A stretch of DNA of 48,854 bases, taken from a virus. Below, piece after piece: positions 9,334 through 17,570 of the stretch; position 1 is the first letter of the stretch; the number at the start of each line of letters is the position of its first letter. A model generated the notes under the pieces. That model worked only from the letters and a program-made list of their open reading frames with translations. It did no database searches and was not told the DNA's origin. Made by a program: the position numbers and the translations under genes. The stretch is taken from IMG/VR virus record IMGVR_UViG_3300047380_000522, positions 1-48,854 of that record. One strand, 5' to 3'.

Positions 9334-10302
9334 TTACCAAATGTCCTCGAAGTCTTCGCCTTCACCAGCTTTCGAATAGTCCGTCGGCCGAACCGCGAAA
9401 AAATCAGTATGAGTGATCCCGCCGGTAAGATGATAGAACCAATCAAGATTAGCCGCTGCATCTTTGTCATACGGGAAGTACGAGCCAAGGTCAACATAAC
9501 CAAGTTCCACCAGTTTTTCATTTGTTCTCTTTTTTATAAAGTGTTTTAAATCATTTGCTTTAATGCCTTCAATGTCACCCATCTCAAACATTTTATCTAT
9601 ATACTTACCCTCAAGTTTTACCATTGTTTCAGCAGCTTTAATTATATCTTCTCGACATAATTCTAATAATTGATTATTTTCACTGCACATATCGCGAAAC
9701 AACTTACAACCCATTTTGCTGTGTAAAGATTCGTCTCGCACACTCCACTTCATTTGTTGTCCTATACCTTTCAATAAGTTTCTTAATTGAAAAGAATAGA
9801 GAACAGCAAAGGCAGAATATAAACTAACCCCTTCAGCAAAAGCACTAAAAACAGCAAGAGACTTGCCAATACCAATAGAGCTTGTCCCGCCATAACTAAC
9901 CAGGTTATCAAACCTTTCAGCAGTTGCAGGCTCATGGAGAAAGGCTTCATAATTTTCAAGACCAAGTGTTTCATTTAAATAACTATACGCTACAGCATGT
10001 ATTGTTTCTTGTGATCCGAACATCATAGCCATTTGCTGTATTTCGTGTTTAGGAAACCATGATACCACTTTTTGTGTCCAGTAATCTGAAACAGCACATT
10101 CGGTTTGTGCAAAACCTAATAGTATATTACCTACTAGATTCTTTTCTTCTGGTGTTAATTTTTCTTTCCAGTCTTTTATATCGCCTTGCATTGGTATTTC
10201 AGTGTGTAACCAAAATGCCTGTGCTTGCTTAAGCCAACCTTCTGTGTAGTACTCAGGGTACTCAAACGGTTTATACGCTATGCGCTCATCAAACAATCCC
10301 AT
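9334..10302 (-). CDS. nrdB: Class I ribonucleotide reductase beta subunit
   Basis: 322 residues, the usual length for the diiron radical subunit. Metal ligands line up as Glu68 (TECAVSD), Glu99 and His102 (QETIHAVAY), Glu157 (AEGVSLY), and Glu191 and His194 (RDESLH). The radical tyrosine is Tyr106, four residues after His102. The first ligand is Glu where E. coli NrdB has Asp; Glu is also known there in the chlamydial class Ic enzyme, but that lacks the Tyr kept here. The acidic C-terminus (GEGEDFEDIW) is the expected docking tail for NrdA. It is coupled upstream by TAATG to a 49-residue gene. Confidence 0.95.
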   Translation of the reverse strand: MGLFDERIAYKPFEYPEYYTEGWLKQAQAFWLHTEIPMQGDIKDWKEKLTPEEKNLVGNILLGFAQTECAVSDYWTQKVVSWFPKHEIQQMAMMFGSQETIHAVAYSYLNETLGLENYEAFLHEPATAERFDNLVSYGGTSSIGIGKSLAVFSAFAEGVSLYSAFAVLYSFQLRNLLKGIGQQMKWSVRDESLHSKMGCKLFRDMCSENNQLLELCREDIIKAAETMVKLEGKYIDKMFEMGDIEGIKANDLKHFIKKRTNEKLVELGYVDLGSYFPYDKDAAANLDWFYHLTGGITHTDFFAVRPTDYSKAGEGEDFEDIW

Positions 10303-10451
10303 TACTTATAAAACTCCAATGCTATATCCACAAATGGCAAATAGAAAACATATGCCGTTTGCTTTTCTTCCTCATAAGTTCTCATACCTATTAATATCCC
10401 TGGGTATAACCCAAAGGATAAAGCCCACGCAGGCTTGTCTTGTTTATCCAT
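10302..10451 (-). CDS. Conserved small phage protein
   Basis: 49 residues, beginning MDKQDKPAWALSFGLYPG and ending in a hydrophobic YLPFVDIALEFYK segment. Its TAA overlaps the nrdB ATG (TAATG). The spread of Gly, Pro and aromatic residues is protein-like and similar short proteins occur in phages, but no function is known. Confidence 0.65.
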   Translation of the reverse strand: MDKQDKPAWALSFGLYPGILIGMRTYEEEKQTAYVFYLPFVDIALEFYK

Positions 10452-10617
10452 ATACTTTTATATTGTGTTTATCCATTATTTCTACTAATTCTTTGTATTT
10501 CACTTTACCTCGTACGTCCCAACTCCATTTGACAAACTTATCAATTTGACGCTCAGCGTACTTTTGCCTAGCTATCCTTTTCGCTTCGAAAGGATTAGGC
10601 GAATTGTTTCGTCGCAT
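10444..10617 (-). CDS. Small basic hypothetical protein
   Basis: 57 residues, rich in Lys/Arg (MRRNNSPNPFEAKRIARQKY, then WSWDVRGKVKYKELVEIMDKHNIK), predicted helical. It overlaps the 3' end of the DUF1064-like gene by 46 bases and the next gene by 8 bases, typical of this compact operon. No family recognised. Confidence 0.6.
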   Translation of the reverse strand: MRRNNSPNPFEAKRIARQKYAERQIDKFVKWSWDVRGKVKYKELVEIMDKHNIKVYG

Positions 10618-11033
10618 TCTTTTTGATTTTGTGGTTTGTATAATGTTACATTTGGAAACTGCGTCATCACTAATCTTTTAAACAACTTCCAACGCATAGG
10701 GAATGATTCATTAGCTCTGCCTTTTGTTTCTATTATGAAATCTTCACCAATGAAATCAGGCGTGTACTTAATAGGTAGTATGCGCTTGCACCCCCTGTTT
10801 TTGTAATCGCCTTTACCATTAGCTTGCCTTTCGTAAACCTCGTTTTCAAAATGAAAACCAGCAAGTAAAACAAATGTTTCCCCTTCGTACTTAGCTTTGA
10901 TCTTTGCTTTTTTCAAAGCCATATACATATAGCGCTCAAGCCCTGAAGCAAAGTTGATGCCATCATATGACACCTTCTTTGCTTGTACTGGCCCTCGCTT
11001 TTTACTTTTTCTTTTATACGGTTGTCTCCTCAT
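10572..11033 (-). CDS. PD-(D/E)XK nuclease, DUF1064-like
   Basis: 153 residues. It has the restriction-endonuclease-like core: SGLERYMYMALKKAKI (helix with Glu), then KYTPDFIGEDFIIETKGR, giving the D-x(n)-ExK catalytic set (PDF Asp, IETKG Glu and Lys). This architecture matches phage proteins annotated DUF1064 or endodeoxyribonuclease I-like. A role in resolving branched DNA or degrading host DNA is the usual proposal. The N-terminus is a basic stretch (MRRQPYKRKSKKRG). It overlaps its upstream neighbour by 20 bases, and its 5' end lies amid nucleotide-metabolism genes. Confidence 0.75.
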   Translation of the reverse strand: MRRQPYKRKSKKRGPVQAKKVSYDGINFASGLERYMYMALKKAKIKAKYEGETFVLLAGFHFENEVYERQANGKGDYKNRGCKRILPIKYTPDFIGEDFIIETKGRANESFPMRWKLFKRLVMTQFPNVTLYKPQNQKECDETIRLILSKRKG

Positions 11034-11277
11034 GGATCTCTATATTTCTTAGCAAAGCTTCTTGCATCTCTTCTGTACTAGATTCTTTTAATTTTTGCAT
11101 GTATAGCACAGCGTCCATTAGCTCTTCTTGTAAGTGATTAATCCAAGCAAACAAATTTGATTTGTCATCGTTAAGCGTTACGCCGTACTTTGCAAAGCCA
11201 ACGTCTGATCTTGATACAAACTTATCAACAACGCGTTCAACAACTGGGTCTCTAAACTCTATTTGTTTTTTATTCAT
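11014..11277 (-). CDS. Small all-alpha phage protein, MazG-like
   Basis: 87 residues. The pattern SDVGFAKYGVTLNDDKSNLFAWINHLQEELMDAVLYMQKLK resembles the Glu/Asp-rich helical pair (EELMDA) of all-alpha NTP pyrophosphatase-like phage proteins. It overlaps the MazG-fusion gene by ATGA, which strengthens a nucleotide-pool role. The catalytic assignment is by resemblance only. Confidence 0.65.
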   Translation of the reverse strand: MNKKQIEFRDPVVERVVDKFVSRSDVGFAKYGVTLNDDKSNLFAWINHLQEELMDAVLYMQKLKESSTEEMQEALLRNIEIHEETTV

Positions 11278-12047
11278 AATGATTCTGTTTTAACAAATGT
11301 ACCGTTAATCATTTTACCTGTTCTAGCCGCTATTTCTTGATAAGCTGAGTCAATACAGTCTTCAACTTCAAAACCTTCAAGATGCGCTAAGTTGGTAAGA
11401 ACTACAATCATATCGCCAATAGCATCTTTTATTTCAGGTTTATCTTTGGTTAATAAAGCTTTAGCTAGCTCACCCGCTTCTTCCATAAGCTTTACGTATT
11501 GTGTCTTGGCATCGCCGTTGTCATATATACCCCTTACAGCAGCCCAATCGCGTATTAGATCAAATCTAGCGCTGTTTAATGCTGTTGCCTTTGGATTATG
11601 CTTTAGATTAAAAAAGGCCTCATAAAAAGCCTTATTATATATATAGCTTCGATCATCATTAAACATCGAGATTCTTGCGTTCTGCATTATCCAGGGTATA
11701 TGTTCTTTTTCTAATTTAAATTTATACTCTGGCGTTTCCCATTCTAATCCTATGTTGTCCATAAGATTGCCTTTAAGCTTTGTTATAGGTACTGGAAACG
11801 TACTTGTTTGTTCTGTCGGGTTTATTCTCATATTTGATTTAAATAAATTTTTATATAATGTTCTGTCTTTTCTGTAGCCATAAGACTGTTGAAGTTCTAT
11901 CTCTTTGTTAGATATTAAATTAATATCATCACTCGTAAATAAAACTTCGTATTCGCCTGGCGCATAACCTTGCTGCTCCGTAACCCTCTTATTAAGATCA
12001 CGTGTAACTCCGATCTTTTTACCAGGAATATGATAAATGTTATACAT
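11274..12047 (-). CDS. GIY-YIG-like domain fused to MazG-like pyrophosphohydrolase
   Basis: 257 residues in two recognisable parts. Residues 1-70 (YNIYHIPGKKIGVTRDLNKRV, later a NKEIELQQSYGY helix) follow the GIY-YIG nuclease pattern: two beta strands, Arg in the following helix, then a Glu-containing helix. The first strand is degenerate. Residues 165-250 (KLMEEAGELAKALL, then IKDAIGDMIVVLTNLA) are the EExxE and ExxD-like helices of the MazG/all-alpha NTP pyrophosphatase fold. The middle (80-160) is unrecognised. The C-terminal part may hydrolyse (d)NTPs or lower ppGpp; the N-terminal part may bind or cut DNA. It lies between thyA and other nucleotide genes. Confidence 0.75.
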   Translation of the reverse strand: MYNIYHIPGKKIGVTRDLNKRVTEQQGYAPGEYEVLFTSDDINLISNKEIELQQSYGYRKDRTLYKNLFKSNMRINPTEQTSTFPVPITKLKGNLMDNIGLEWETPEYKFKLEKEHIPWIMQNARISMFNDDRSYIYNKAFYEAFFNLKHNPKATALNSARFDLIRDWAAVRGIYDNGDAKTQYVKLMEEAGELAKALLTKDKPEIKDAIGDMIVVLTNLAHLEGFEVEDCIDSAYQEIAARTGKMINGTFVKTESL

Positions 12048-12051
12048 AGTT

Positions 12052-12861
12052 TTAAACAGCTACTGGCGCAGTAATCACTTTGCCTGGCTGATAATTATTT
12101 AAGGTTAATAATCCATTGTGAAAAGCATATGTAGGAGCGCCGTTAAAATCTTCATCTAAGTACTGCTCAACTGCTTCTTGTTGATTCTTATATATGTGAG
12201 CGTCAATAAACTTAACGTTTACACGCTTTGCATTATAACCCGTTTTCTCAGCTATGTATAGCAAAATTTGAGAGTACAAAGCCATATCGTACGGCACACC
12301 AAGAAATATATCTGCGCTTCTTTGCAGAGCAAACATATGCAGGTTGTTCTTCTCAACAAAAAACTGGAAGTACAAATAGCAAGGAGGCAAAGCCATTTCT
12401 TCAAGCTGTGCTGGATTCCATAAACTTACTACATGACGTCTACTGTCAGGCTTCTCGTTTATATTCTTTATTACAGCCTCTAATTGATCATATCCTTGGC
12501 TATTAAAGTTTCTAAGCTGATGACCATAAACAGGACCTAAGTCTCCATTCTCATCTGCCCATTCATTCCATATTTTATTACCAGCTTCCTGTAACGTTTT
12601 AATATTTGTTTCGCCGTTGATAAACCATTTAAACTCTGATTTAAATATATGCGGAAACATTTTGCGCCCGCTTAATATAGGAAAATGCTTAGATATATCA
12701 ATATCAATATCTAAAGAAAATGTAGATGCGCAGCCAACTCCAGTTCTTTCGTTGTCACGTATTACATGATTTTCCATCACGTCTAGTAATAAATCCCTGT
12801 ATTGTAATTCATAATCCGCTTCTGCGTATTTGGGATCGTTATTTATTATTGTATTTCTCAT
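12052..12861 (-). CDS. thyA: Thymidylate synthase, folate-dependent
   Basis: 269 residues, the usual ThyA length. It makes dTMP from dUMP with methylene-tetrahydrofolate. Visible landmarks: the WFINGETN segment (79-86), DLGPVYGHQLRNF (107-119), the phosphate-binding RRHVVSLWNP (141-150), the catalytic cysteine Cys161 in LPPCYLYFQF, the QRSAD segment and DAHIYKNQ near the C-terminus. It supplies dTMP alongside the phage RNR. The start overlaps the end of the 92-residue upstream gene by 23 bases. Confidence 0.95.
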   Translation of the reverse strand: MRNTIINNDPKYAEADYELQYRDLLLDVMENHVIRDNERTGVGCASTFSLDIDIDISKHFPILSGRKMFPHIFKSEFKWFINGETNIKTLQEAGNKIWNEWADENGDLGPVYGHQLRNFNSQGYDQLEAVIKNINEKPDSRRHVVSLWNPAQLEEMALPPCYLYFQFFVEKNNLHMFALQRSADIFLGVPYDMALYSQILLYIAEKTGYNAKRVNVKFIDAHIYKNQQEAVEQYLDEDFNGAPTYAFHNGLLTLNNYQPGKVITAPVAV

Positions 12862-13117
12862 AATAGTATTTACACATTTTATAGTATTCTGGCCAAATTG
12901 TTTTTCTACAATACTTGCTGGGTGACAAGTGTGGCTTTTCCCATTTTTTGTAAGGGCCTAAGCTAATTGCTATATGCCAATGCTCTGTATCGCCTTGTAT
13001 ACCGTAAGGTGATATTCTTATATTGTTTTTAACACAAAAGCTATACCACTTAAACTCCTCTTCATTATACGTATAACTTGGCATTGGTTTCACCCGTTTG
13101 CCATATAAACTTGGCAT
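12839..13117 (-). CDS. Hypothetical protein between helicase and thyA
   Basis: 92 residues, rich in Tyr, Trp and Lys (EEFKWYSFC, WHIAISLGPYKKW, CRKTIWPEYYKMCKYYYEKY). Its start overlaps the primase-helicase stop (TAATG). Three Cys and one His in the second half are not in an obvious metal-binding pattern. No family recognised. Confidence 0.7.
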   Translation of the reverse strand: MPSLYGKRVKPMPSYTYNEEEFKWYSFCVKNNIRISPYGIQGDTEHWHIAISLGPYKKWEKPHLSPSKYCRKTIWPEYYKMCKYYYEKYNNK

Positions 13118-14826
13118 TATTCCCAGGGCATTTTCTCGCCAGCAAGATTAACTTGCTCGTGAGGAATAAAACAACCAGACTTTGGTTCCCATTTAAAATG
13201 GGCTTCAGCTCCATTCTCGCCTAAGTTTTGAAACTTAACTTTAAGAACTTTAGCTTTAACAGTTTTAGCTTCATAATCTCTGTGGACTAATAGCCCATGA
13301 TAACTAGCATCGTACCATTCGCCACCACCTTTAATATTATACATTGATGGCTCTTCAATTTTGCCATTGCCATCTTTGTACATCTTAGTTGGGTGTGCTA
13401 CAATAAAAACTAGCACATCATACTTCTTAGCAAAGATTTCAATCTTAGTTAAGTACTCCATAGTATAACGATTAACGTCTTCTGTTTTACAATCAACGTC
13501 TCTAACCTTATTATATGGATCTATAACTAAGCATTTAATACCTTTACGTTTAACAAGCTCAGCGCCTTTCTTTAATACAGATTCTAATGTGTAGCGTTCC
13601 ATATCTATATGAAAGTAATTAGTGTTACAATGATCCGCCACTTGATTCCATCGATCAGTACCAATATCATCTCTACTCGGCATGCCTTGCCAAGTTTTAC
13701 GCATTAGCTTATGAGCATGTAAATATGTTGGAACATTTTCTGGCGAAGCGAATGCCGTTTTCCAACCGTAATTAGTGTTATACCCAACAACCATCTGATC
13801 GACAAAGTCACTCTTCCCGGAACTAGGGATACCAGTGACAGTAATAAATTGACCAGTGTAAGTCGAAAATATGTCATCAAAATTTTGTAAGCCAATTTGG
13901 AATCCTGGTTTAAAGCCATTACGAACAAAGTCGGTAACTTCGTCTTCAATATCCCTGAACGTTGTAACATTCTCCAGCGGTACTGGCTTGCTTCGCGAAA
14001 TACGCTCTGCCAATTTTTCTTTTCCATACTTTAATAAATATTCATTAGCGTCTTTGCAATCGTCAAATGTAGCTAAGTAACATACTTCTGAACCTAATCT
14101 ACGTATTAACTCTGTCTGCAATGCTTGGCCGGCTTCGTCTGAATCTACGGCCAATATAACTTTCTCTTTGTCTTCGAAATAATCTATACAATTGTCTAAG
14201 TAATCTAAGTTGTTAGTATTAAGTGTTGCACCGTTAGGAACAGATATTGCATTTGTTATACCAGCTTCATGCAACGCTAATACGTCCATTTCACCTTCAA
14301 CAATAATACAATACTCCCAACCTACAATGCTATCTATATTGTAGAATACCTTTTCAGCACCCTTATATAATTTAAAGTTCTTTCTTCCATCACGGTATTT
14401 AACATTAGTTAATTCGCCGCCCATAAAATAATTGAACTTTATTACATTCTCGGATTTACCGGTCTGAGGCATATATTCAGGGCCCTCGCTAATTTTAAGA
14501 TCAGCAAGGGTTTCCTGAGATATACCACGAGTTTTAAACCACTCTTCTACTTTTGTACCTGGCTTGTGTATAGCAACTGGTTCAGGCTTAACGTAAACCT
14601 TCTCTGCTTTACCTTTGCGCTGATACGTATGTAGTTGAAATGATTTATTACAATTATGACAAGTACCGAGACCCCGTTCCCAATCGTAAGAAGCACATTT
14701 TGCTTTTTGATTCTTGGGTTTTCTATCGTGGGAGCACACAGGACATATACCCTGTGCCTTGCCCTCTTCAAGCTTATGTATATTGAACTCGTCAATAACA
14801 AATCCATTGATCTCTGTTGTCTGCAT
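13117..14826 (-). CDS. Primase-helicase, T7 gp4 / Twinkle type
   Basis: 569 residues. It unwinds the replication fork and probably synthesises primers. Order of domains: zinc-binding module with CPVC (28-31) and CHNC (56-59); TOPRIM primase fold with EGEMD (177-181) and DSDEAG (228-233); then a RecA-like DnaB-family helicase with Walker A GIPSSGKS (332-339), a Walker B-like CLVIDPYNKV, and VAHPTK downstream. Length and layout match T7 gp4 (566 residues). The neighbours are SSB, small zinc-finger peptides and thyA. A separate DNA polymerase is not in this window, so it should lie outside it. Confidence 0.93.
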   Translation of the reverse strand: MQTTEINGFVIDEFNIHKLEEGKAQGICPVCSHDRKPKNQKAKCASYDWERGLGTCHNCNKSFQLHTYQRKGKAEKVYVKPEPVAIHKPGTKVEEWFKTRGISQETLADLKISEGPEYMPQTGKSENVIKFNYFMGGELTNVKYRDGRKNFKLYKGAEKVFYNIDSIVGWEYCIIVEGEMDVLALHEAGITNAISVPNGATLNTNNLDYLDNCIDYFEDKEKVILAVDSDEAGQALQTELIRRLGSEVCYLATFDDCKDANEYLLKYGKEKLAERISRSKPVPLENVTTFRDIEDEVTDFVRNGFKPGFQIGLQNFDDIFSTYTGQFITVTGIPSSGKSDFVDQMVVGYNTNYGWKTAFASPENVPTYLHAHKLMRKTWQGMPSRDDIGTDRWNQVADHCNTNYFHIDMERYTLESVLKKGAELVKRKGIKCLVIDPYNKVRDVDCKTEDVNRYTMEYLTKIEIFAKKYDVLVFIVAHPTKMYKDGNGKIEEPSMYNIKGGGEWYDASYHGLLVHRDYEAKTVKAKVLKVKFQNLGENGAEAHFKWEPKSGCFIPHEQVNLAGEKMPWE

Positions 14827-14835
14827 TTAATTTAA

Positions 14836-14907
14836 TTAATCTTCTATTAATGTTACATTACCATCGTTGTCTGTGTTGATACTAATGTAATCGTTTTCAT
14901 CTACCAT
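14836..14907 (-). CDS. Acidic micropeptide
   Basis: 23 residues (MVDENDYISINTDNDGNVTLIED), starting inside the last codons of the zinc-finger micro-gene and ending 9 bases before the helicase start. Placement without gaps supports translation, but the length makes this uncertain. No function recognised. Confidence 0.4.
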   Translation of the reverse strand: MVDENDYISINTDNDGNVTLIED

Positions 14908-14990
14908 TCCTCTCTACATTTAGGGCATATATCGCAGAAGTCGTGTTCCTCCTGCGACATTTCCTCATTACATATTTCGCATTGCTGCAT
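14901..14990 (-). CDS. Two-CxxC zinc-finger micropeptide
   Basis: 29 residues with CEIC at 4-7 and CDICPKC at 19-25, a treble-clef or zinc-ribbon-like arrangement that could bind one zinc ion. Its ATG overlaps the SSB stop (TAATG), and its stop overlaps the start of the following micropeptide. A tiny zinc finger between SSB and helicase could be an accessory to either; that is a guess from position. Confidence 0.55.
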   Translation of the reverse strand: MQQCEICNEEMSQEEHDFCDICPKCREEW

Positions 14991-15304
14991 TAGAAAGGCA
15001 GATCAACTTCAGGCGCCGCTTGCCCCACTGGAGCAGCTTGCATTGGTTGGTCTTGTCTTGGTGCTGCGGCAACATTGTCGCCGTTAGTCCAAACAACTTG
15101 AACATTACCTAAGTAAGTTTTCTTTTGTTTAGCCTCGCGCTCTTCTTTTGATTGCGCTACAACCACCGGGCCTTGATTCCCAAACTGATCTGTTTCGTCA
15201 TTTATAGTAATTGTAATAGGTAAATACTTACCTTTCTTACCAGTAATGATTTTATCCGCCGGGATTTCCGATAAATTGATACTCGTTTTAATTATACTTG
15301 CCAT
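14990..15304 (-). CDS. ssb: Single-stranded DNA-binding protein
   Basis: 104 residues. The N-terminal part reads as a short OB-like beta protein (KYLPITITINDE, GPVVVAQSKEEREAKQKKTYLGNVQVVW). A Pro/Gln/Ala-rich linker (80-98) leads to the tip VDLPF, which matches the conserved SSB tail (DDIPF type) that recruits replication and recombination partners. It lies between the recombination pair and the primase-helicase, as expected. It is shorter than E. coli SSB (178 residues) but in the range of phage SSBs. Confidence 0.8.
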   Translation of the reverse strand: MASIIKTSINLSEIPADKIITGKKGKYLPITITINDETDQFGNQGPVVVAQSKEEREAKQKKTYLGNVQVVWTNGDNVAAAPRQDQPMQAAPVGQAAPEVDLPF

Positions 15305-15483
15305 TACGCATATTGATTTAACTGATTAAACATTCTTTGCAACTGATCTTTAGTTGCGCCGCTATTCCGCCTTAAGTTGTCTACGGCTTTTACATGGTTC
15401 TGGTTAGCATAGAAGTTATCTACACTTGTTTCCATTCCTGTTACTGTACATACTTTTGTTTGGTTTTTTCTGGTTCTTGCCAT
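15304..15483 (-). CDS. Hypothetical small basic protein
   Basis: 59 residues (MARTRKNQTKVCTVTGMETS, then NFYANQNHVKAVDNLRRNSGATKDQLQRMFNQ). The stop overlaps the ssb start by TAATG, and the gene begins three bases after the exonuclease stop. It is Asn/Gln-rich and basic, so DNA binding is possible. No family recognised. Confidence 0.65.
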   Translation of the reverse strand: MARTRKNQTKVCTVTGMETSVDNFYANQNHVKAVDNLRRNSGATKDQLQRMFNQLNQYA

Positions 15484-15486
15484 TGT

Positions 15487-16218
15487 TTAAAGGGTTTTGT
15501 TAATAAAATAATTGTTTGGATCGAAATCCGGGTTTTGGTAAAACAATTTATATTGTTCCGCCGCTTGTTGAACTTTGTCTGCACCACGCTGATAAAATTC
15601 AGGTGAGCAATCAAATATTCCTATTTGATGTGTTGTTTTGTCTATTACTATAAACAACATTTCATAACCAAATAGTTTACTATAAATGTAAGCTTGTGAG
15701 TCGTAATTGTATCGCCATGCTGAGCTGCGAAATTTTGTTATATCACCCGTGGTTTTTAAATCAATTATTAAACCTTCTTCGTGATTAACAATATCCGCTT
15801 TACCTTTCCATTGCAAGCCTTCTAACTCTGTAATCGCAGGCTGTTCGTAATCTACTTTAGTACCTCGTATTAAACCACGGCAGACATCGTTCTCTAACAT
15901 TTTGTCTGTCATTAGTTCAATTTGATCTACTTCTTTTTGTAGAAGACACAGCTCACCGCCTGAGATCTCTTTATACGCTTTAGTATTCCGCGTAGAACTT
16001 TCAACTATCTTATACTTCTTAAGCTTATCGGGCTCAAGTATTGCAGTGTGAAAGTAACCGCCAACCAAAAATGCGGCTGACGGTTTTAGTGGTGTACCAA
16101 GCGCTAAAGGATTTGTAAGCAAAGTTCCAATATCACTATTAGACAAGTATTGTTTACCAAACTTGCCGTAGTAGTTTTCATCGTCCCTCAGCTTTTCAAT
16201 AGCTGCTTTGTTTTTCAT
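15487..16218 (-). CDS. RecE/exonuclease VIII-like PD-(D/E)XK exonuclease
   Basis: 243 residues. It has YLSNSDIGTLLTNPLALG near the N-terminus, GGYFHTAILEPDKLKKY, then the nuclease core WKGKADIV...GLIIDLKTTGD, where the Asp of KADIV and the Asp and Lys of DLKT form the D-(D/E)XK site, followed by YDSQAYIYSKLFG (motif IV-like Gln-x-x-x-Tyr). This is the arrangement of phage exodeoxyribonuclease VIII-like proteins, which resect a 5' strand for annealing. It ends three bases from a small gene and its start abuts the ERF protein, forming a two-gene recombination cassette. Confidence 0.88.
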   Translation of the reverse strand: MKNKAAIEKLRDDENYYGKFGKQYLSNSDIGTLLTNPLALGTPLKPSAAFLVGGYFHTAILEPDKLKKYKIVESSTRNTKAYKEISGGELCLLQKEVDQIELMTDKMLENDVCRGLIRGTKVDYEQPAITELEGLQWKGKADIVNHEEGLIIDLKTTGDITKFRSSAWRYNYDSQAYIYSKLFGYEMLFIVIDKTTHQIGIFDCSPEFYQRGADKVQQAAEQYKLFYQNPDFDPNNYFINKTL

Positions 16219-16754
16219 TATAGTGTTGTTAACGCTTTTTCAACTTCAGCGCTTAATTTGTACTTCTTTTTAATTGCATCAAGCTTTCCGCCTTTTTGCA
16301 CATAATCCTTTGCTTTAGCAAATGCTGGATCTTTCGTTGATGTTAATGTTGCACTCGCACCTTTACCGTGGTTATTAGTAGCATCGCTATCTTGAGTGTC
16401 ATCTATTAGGAATAAATTACCTAACGCATACTTCTTTCCATAACTCGACGCACTACCAAACTGCTGAGGTGTTTGCATACCTTTTTGATTAAGGTCAACA
16501 CCAACAATAGCCGTAGCGTGTATAGCATTTTCGCCATCAGAAATTGTAGCTGTAGTTTCCATAATAGGTAATTGCTCAATGCTAGTTAATTTCTCATTGA
16601 TTGTTACGCTAACTCCTAACTCTAATAGAAAGGGTTTTGTTGCTTCGAGAATGTCTTCGGCTGATCTGAAGTAGTATTTGCCGAATGAATTAAACCTTGA
16701 TTTTTTAGATTTAAATTTTGTCTGGATCGTTGCCAGTTTGTCATTTATGGTCAT
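16218..16754 (-). CDS. erf: ERF-family single-strand annealing protein
   Basis: 178 residues. It has the ERF-superfamily features KYYFRSAEDILEATKPFLLELGVSV near the N-terminus and the hallmark QQFGSASSYGKKYALGNLFLIDDTQDSDA (100-128). ERF proteins anneal complementary single strands during phage recombination and genome circularisation. The C-terminus (FAKAKDYVQKGGKLDAIKKKYKLSAEVEKAL) is a short helical module. Its stop overlaps the start of the exonuclease (TAATG), so the pair is made together. The 63-base gap before the sigma-factor gene is AT-rich. Confidence 0.88.
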   Translation of the reverse strand: MTINDKLATIQTKFKSKKSRFNSFGKYYFRSAEDILEATKPFLLELGVSVTINEKLTSIEQLPIMETTATISDGENAIHATAIVGVDLNQKGMQTPQQFGSASSYGKKYALGNLFLIDDTQDSDATNNHGKGASATLTSTKDPAFAKAKDYVQKGGKLDAIKKKYKLSAEVEKALTTL

Positions 16755-16817
16755 AGGGTTTTCTTATTTGGTATATTAATATAATTACACATTTTTAATT
16801 GCATTTAAGTTCATAAC

Positions 16818-17570
16818 TTACAGATAATCAATCACTTGGTTTGCGTCAGTGTTAGCGATAAGTTTATTTATAGCTTCTCTTTTTATCTGTGAAACACGTA
16901 CGTTTGCAGTGTTTACATTTATGTTTAATTTACCCGCTATATAATTAGCAGAGTGCTTATCGCAATCCAAACCATATGATAATCTCAATACTTCATATTC
17001 AATACCTGTTAAGTGTTGTTTCATTAAACTTAACAAATAAGCATTAAGTAAATTAATATTATATGGTTCAGATTCATCTGGTATTTGAAACAATGGATTT
17101 TCTTCATCTGTATTATAATTAGCGTCTATACTGGAAAATATAGAATTAAAAAACATTGTAACAATTTTTTCATCTTTAGGATTCTTACGTATTTCAGTTA
17201 GCTTATGTTCTGGTATACGTATGTCGCCGCGGTTAATATCAATTGCACGTCTTATAGCTCCTTTAATTCTTTTACTAAAGAAACTTTTTAAAGTTTTTTC
17301 AATATCTTCAGAATCAATAAGCTTATCCCATTCTAACTTATCTACCGCAAGAGTTAAACCTTTGCTACCTTCTTGTATTAAATCGTTAATACTTAGTACT
17401 CCGGATGCTTGTTCTGATGTAGCGAACTTGCGCGCTAAATTCTCAACAAGCGGTAAAAATTTTACAATTAACTCGTCTCTTGTATATTCGTCATAAAACT
17501 TACCTTCAGGCATAGACCGTTTAAGATCTTCTTTATACCTTATATAGTTTTGTACATTGTACTTTTTCAT
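16818..17570 (-). CDS. Phage-encoded RNA polymerase sigma factor (sigma-70 family)
   Basis: 250 residues. Region 2 is visible at about 31-115: ELIVKFLPLVENLARKFA, SINDLIQEGSKGLTLAVDKL (the DLIQEG core-binding signature) and SFFSKRIKGAIRRAI. A spacer with RIPEHKL follows, and then region 4 near 185-245: HLTGIEYEVLRLSYGL, ANYIAGKLNINVNTANVRVSQIKREAINKL, an HTH for the -35 element. The factor should redirect host polymerase to phage promoters. It overlaps the upstream HTH gene by ATGA. The repeated 34-bp elements upstream of the small leftward genes, or the dyad elements, are candidate targets (inference). Confidence 0.85.
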   Translation of the reverse strand: MKKYNVQNYIRYKEDLKRSMPEGKFYDEYTRDELIVKFLPLVENLARKFATSEQASGVLSINDLIQEGSKGLTLAVDKLEWDKLIDSEDIEKTLKSFFSKRIKGAIRRAIDINRGDIRIPEHKLTEIRKNPKDEKIVTMFFNSIFSSIDANYNTDEENPLFQIPDESEPYNINLLNAYLLSLMKQHLTGIEYEVLRLSYGLDCDKHSANYIAGKLNINVNTANVRVSQIKREAINKLIANTDANQVIDYL

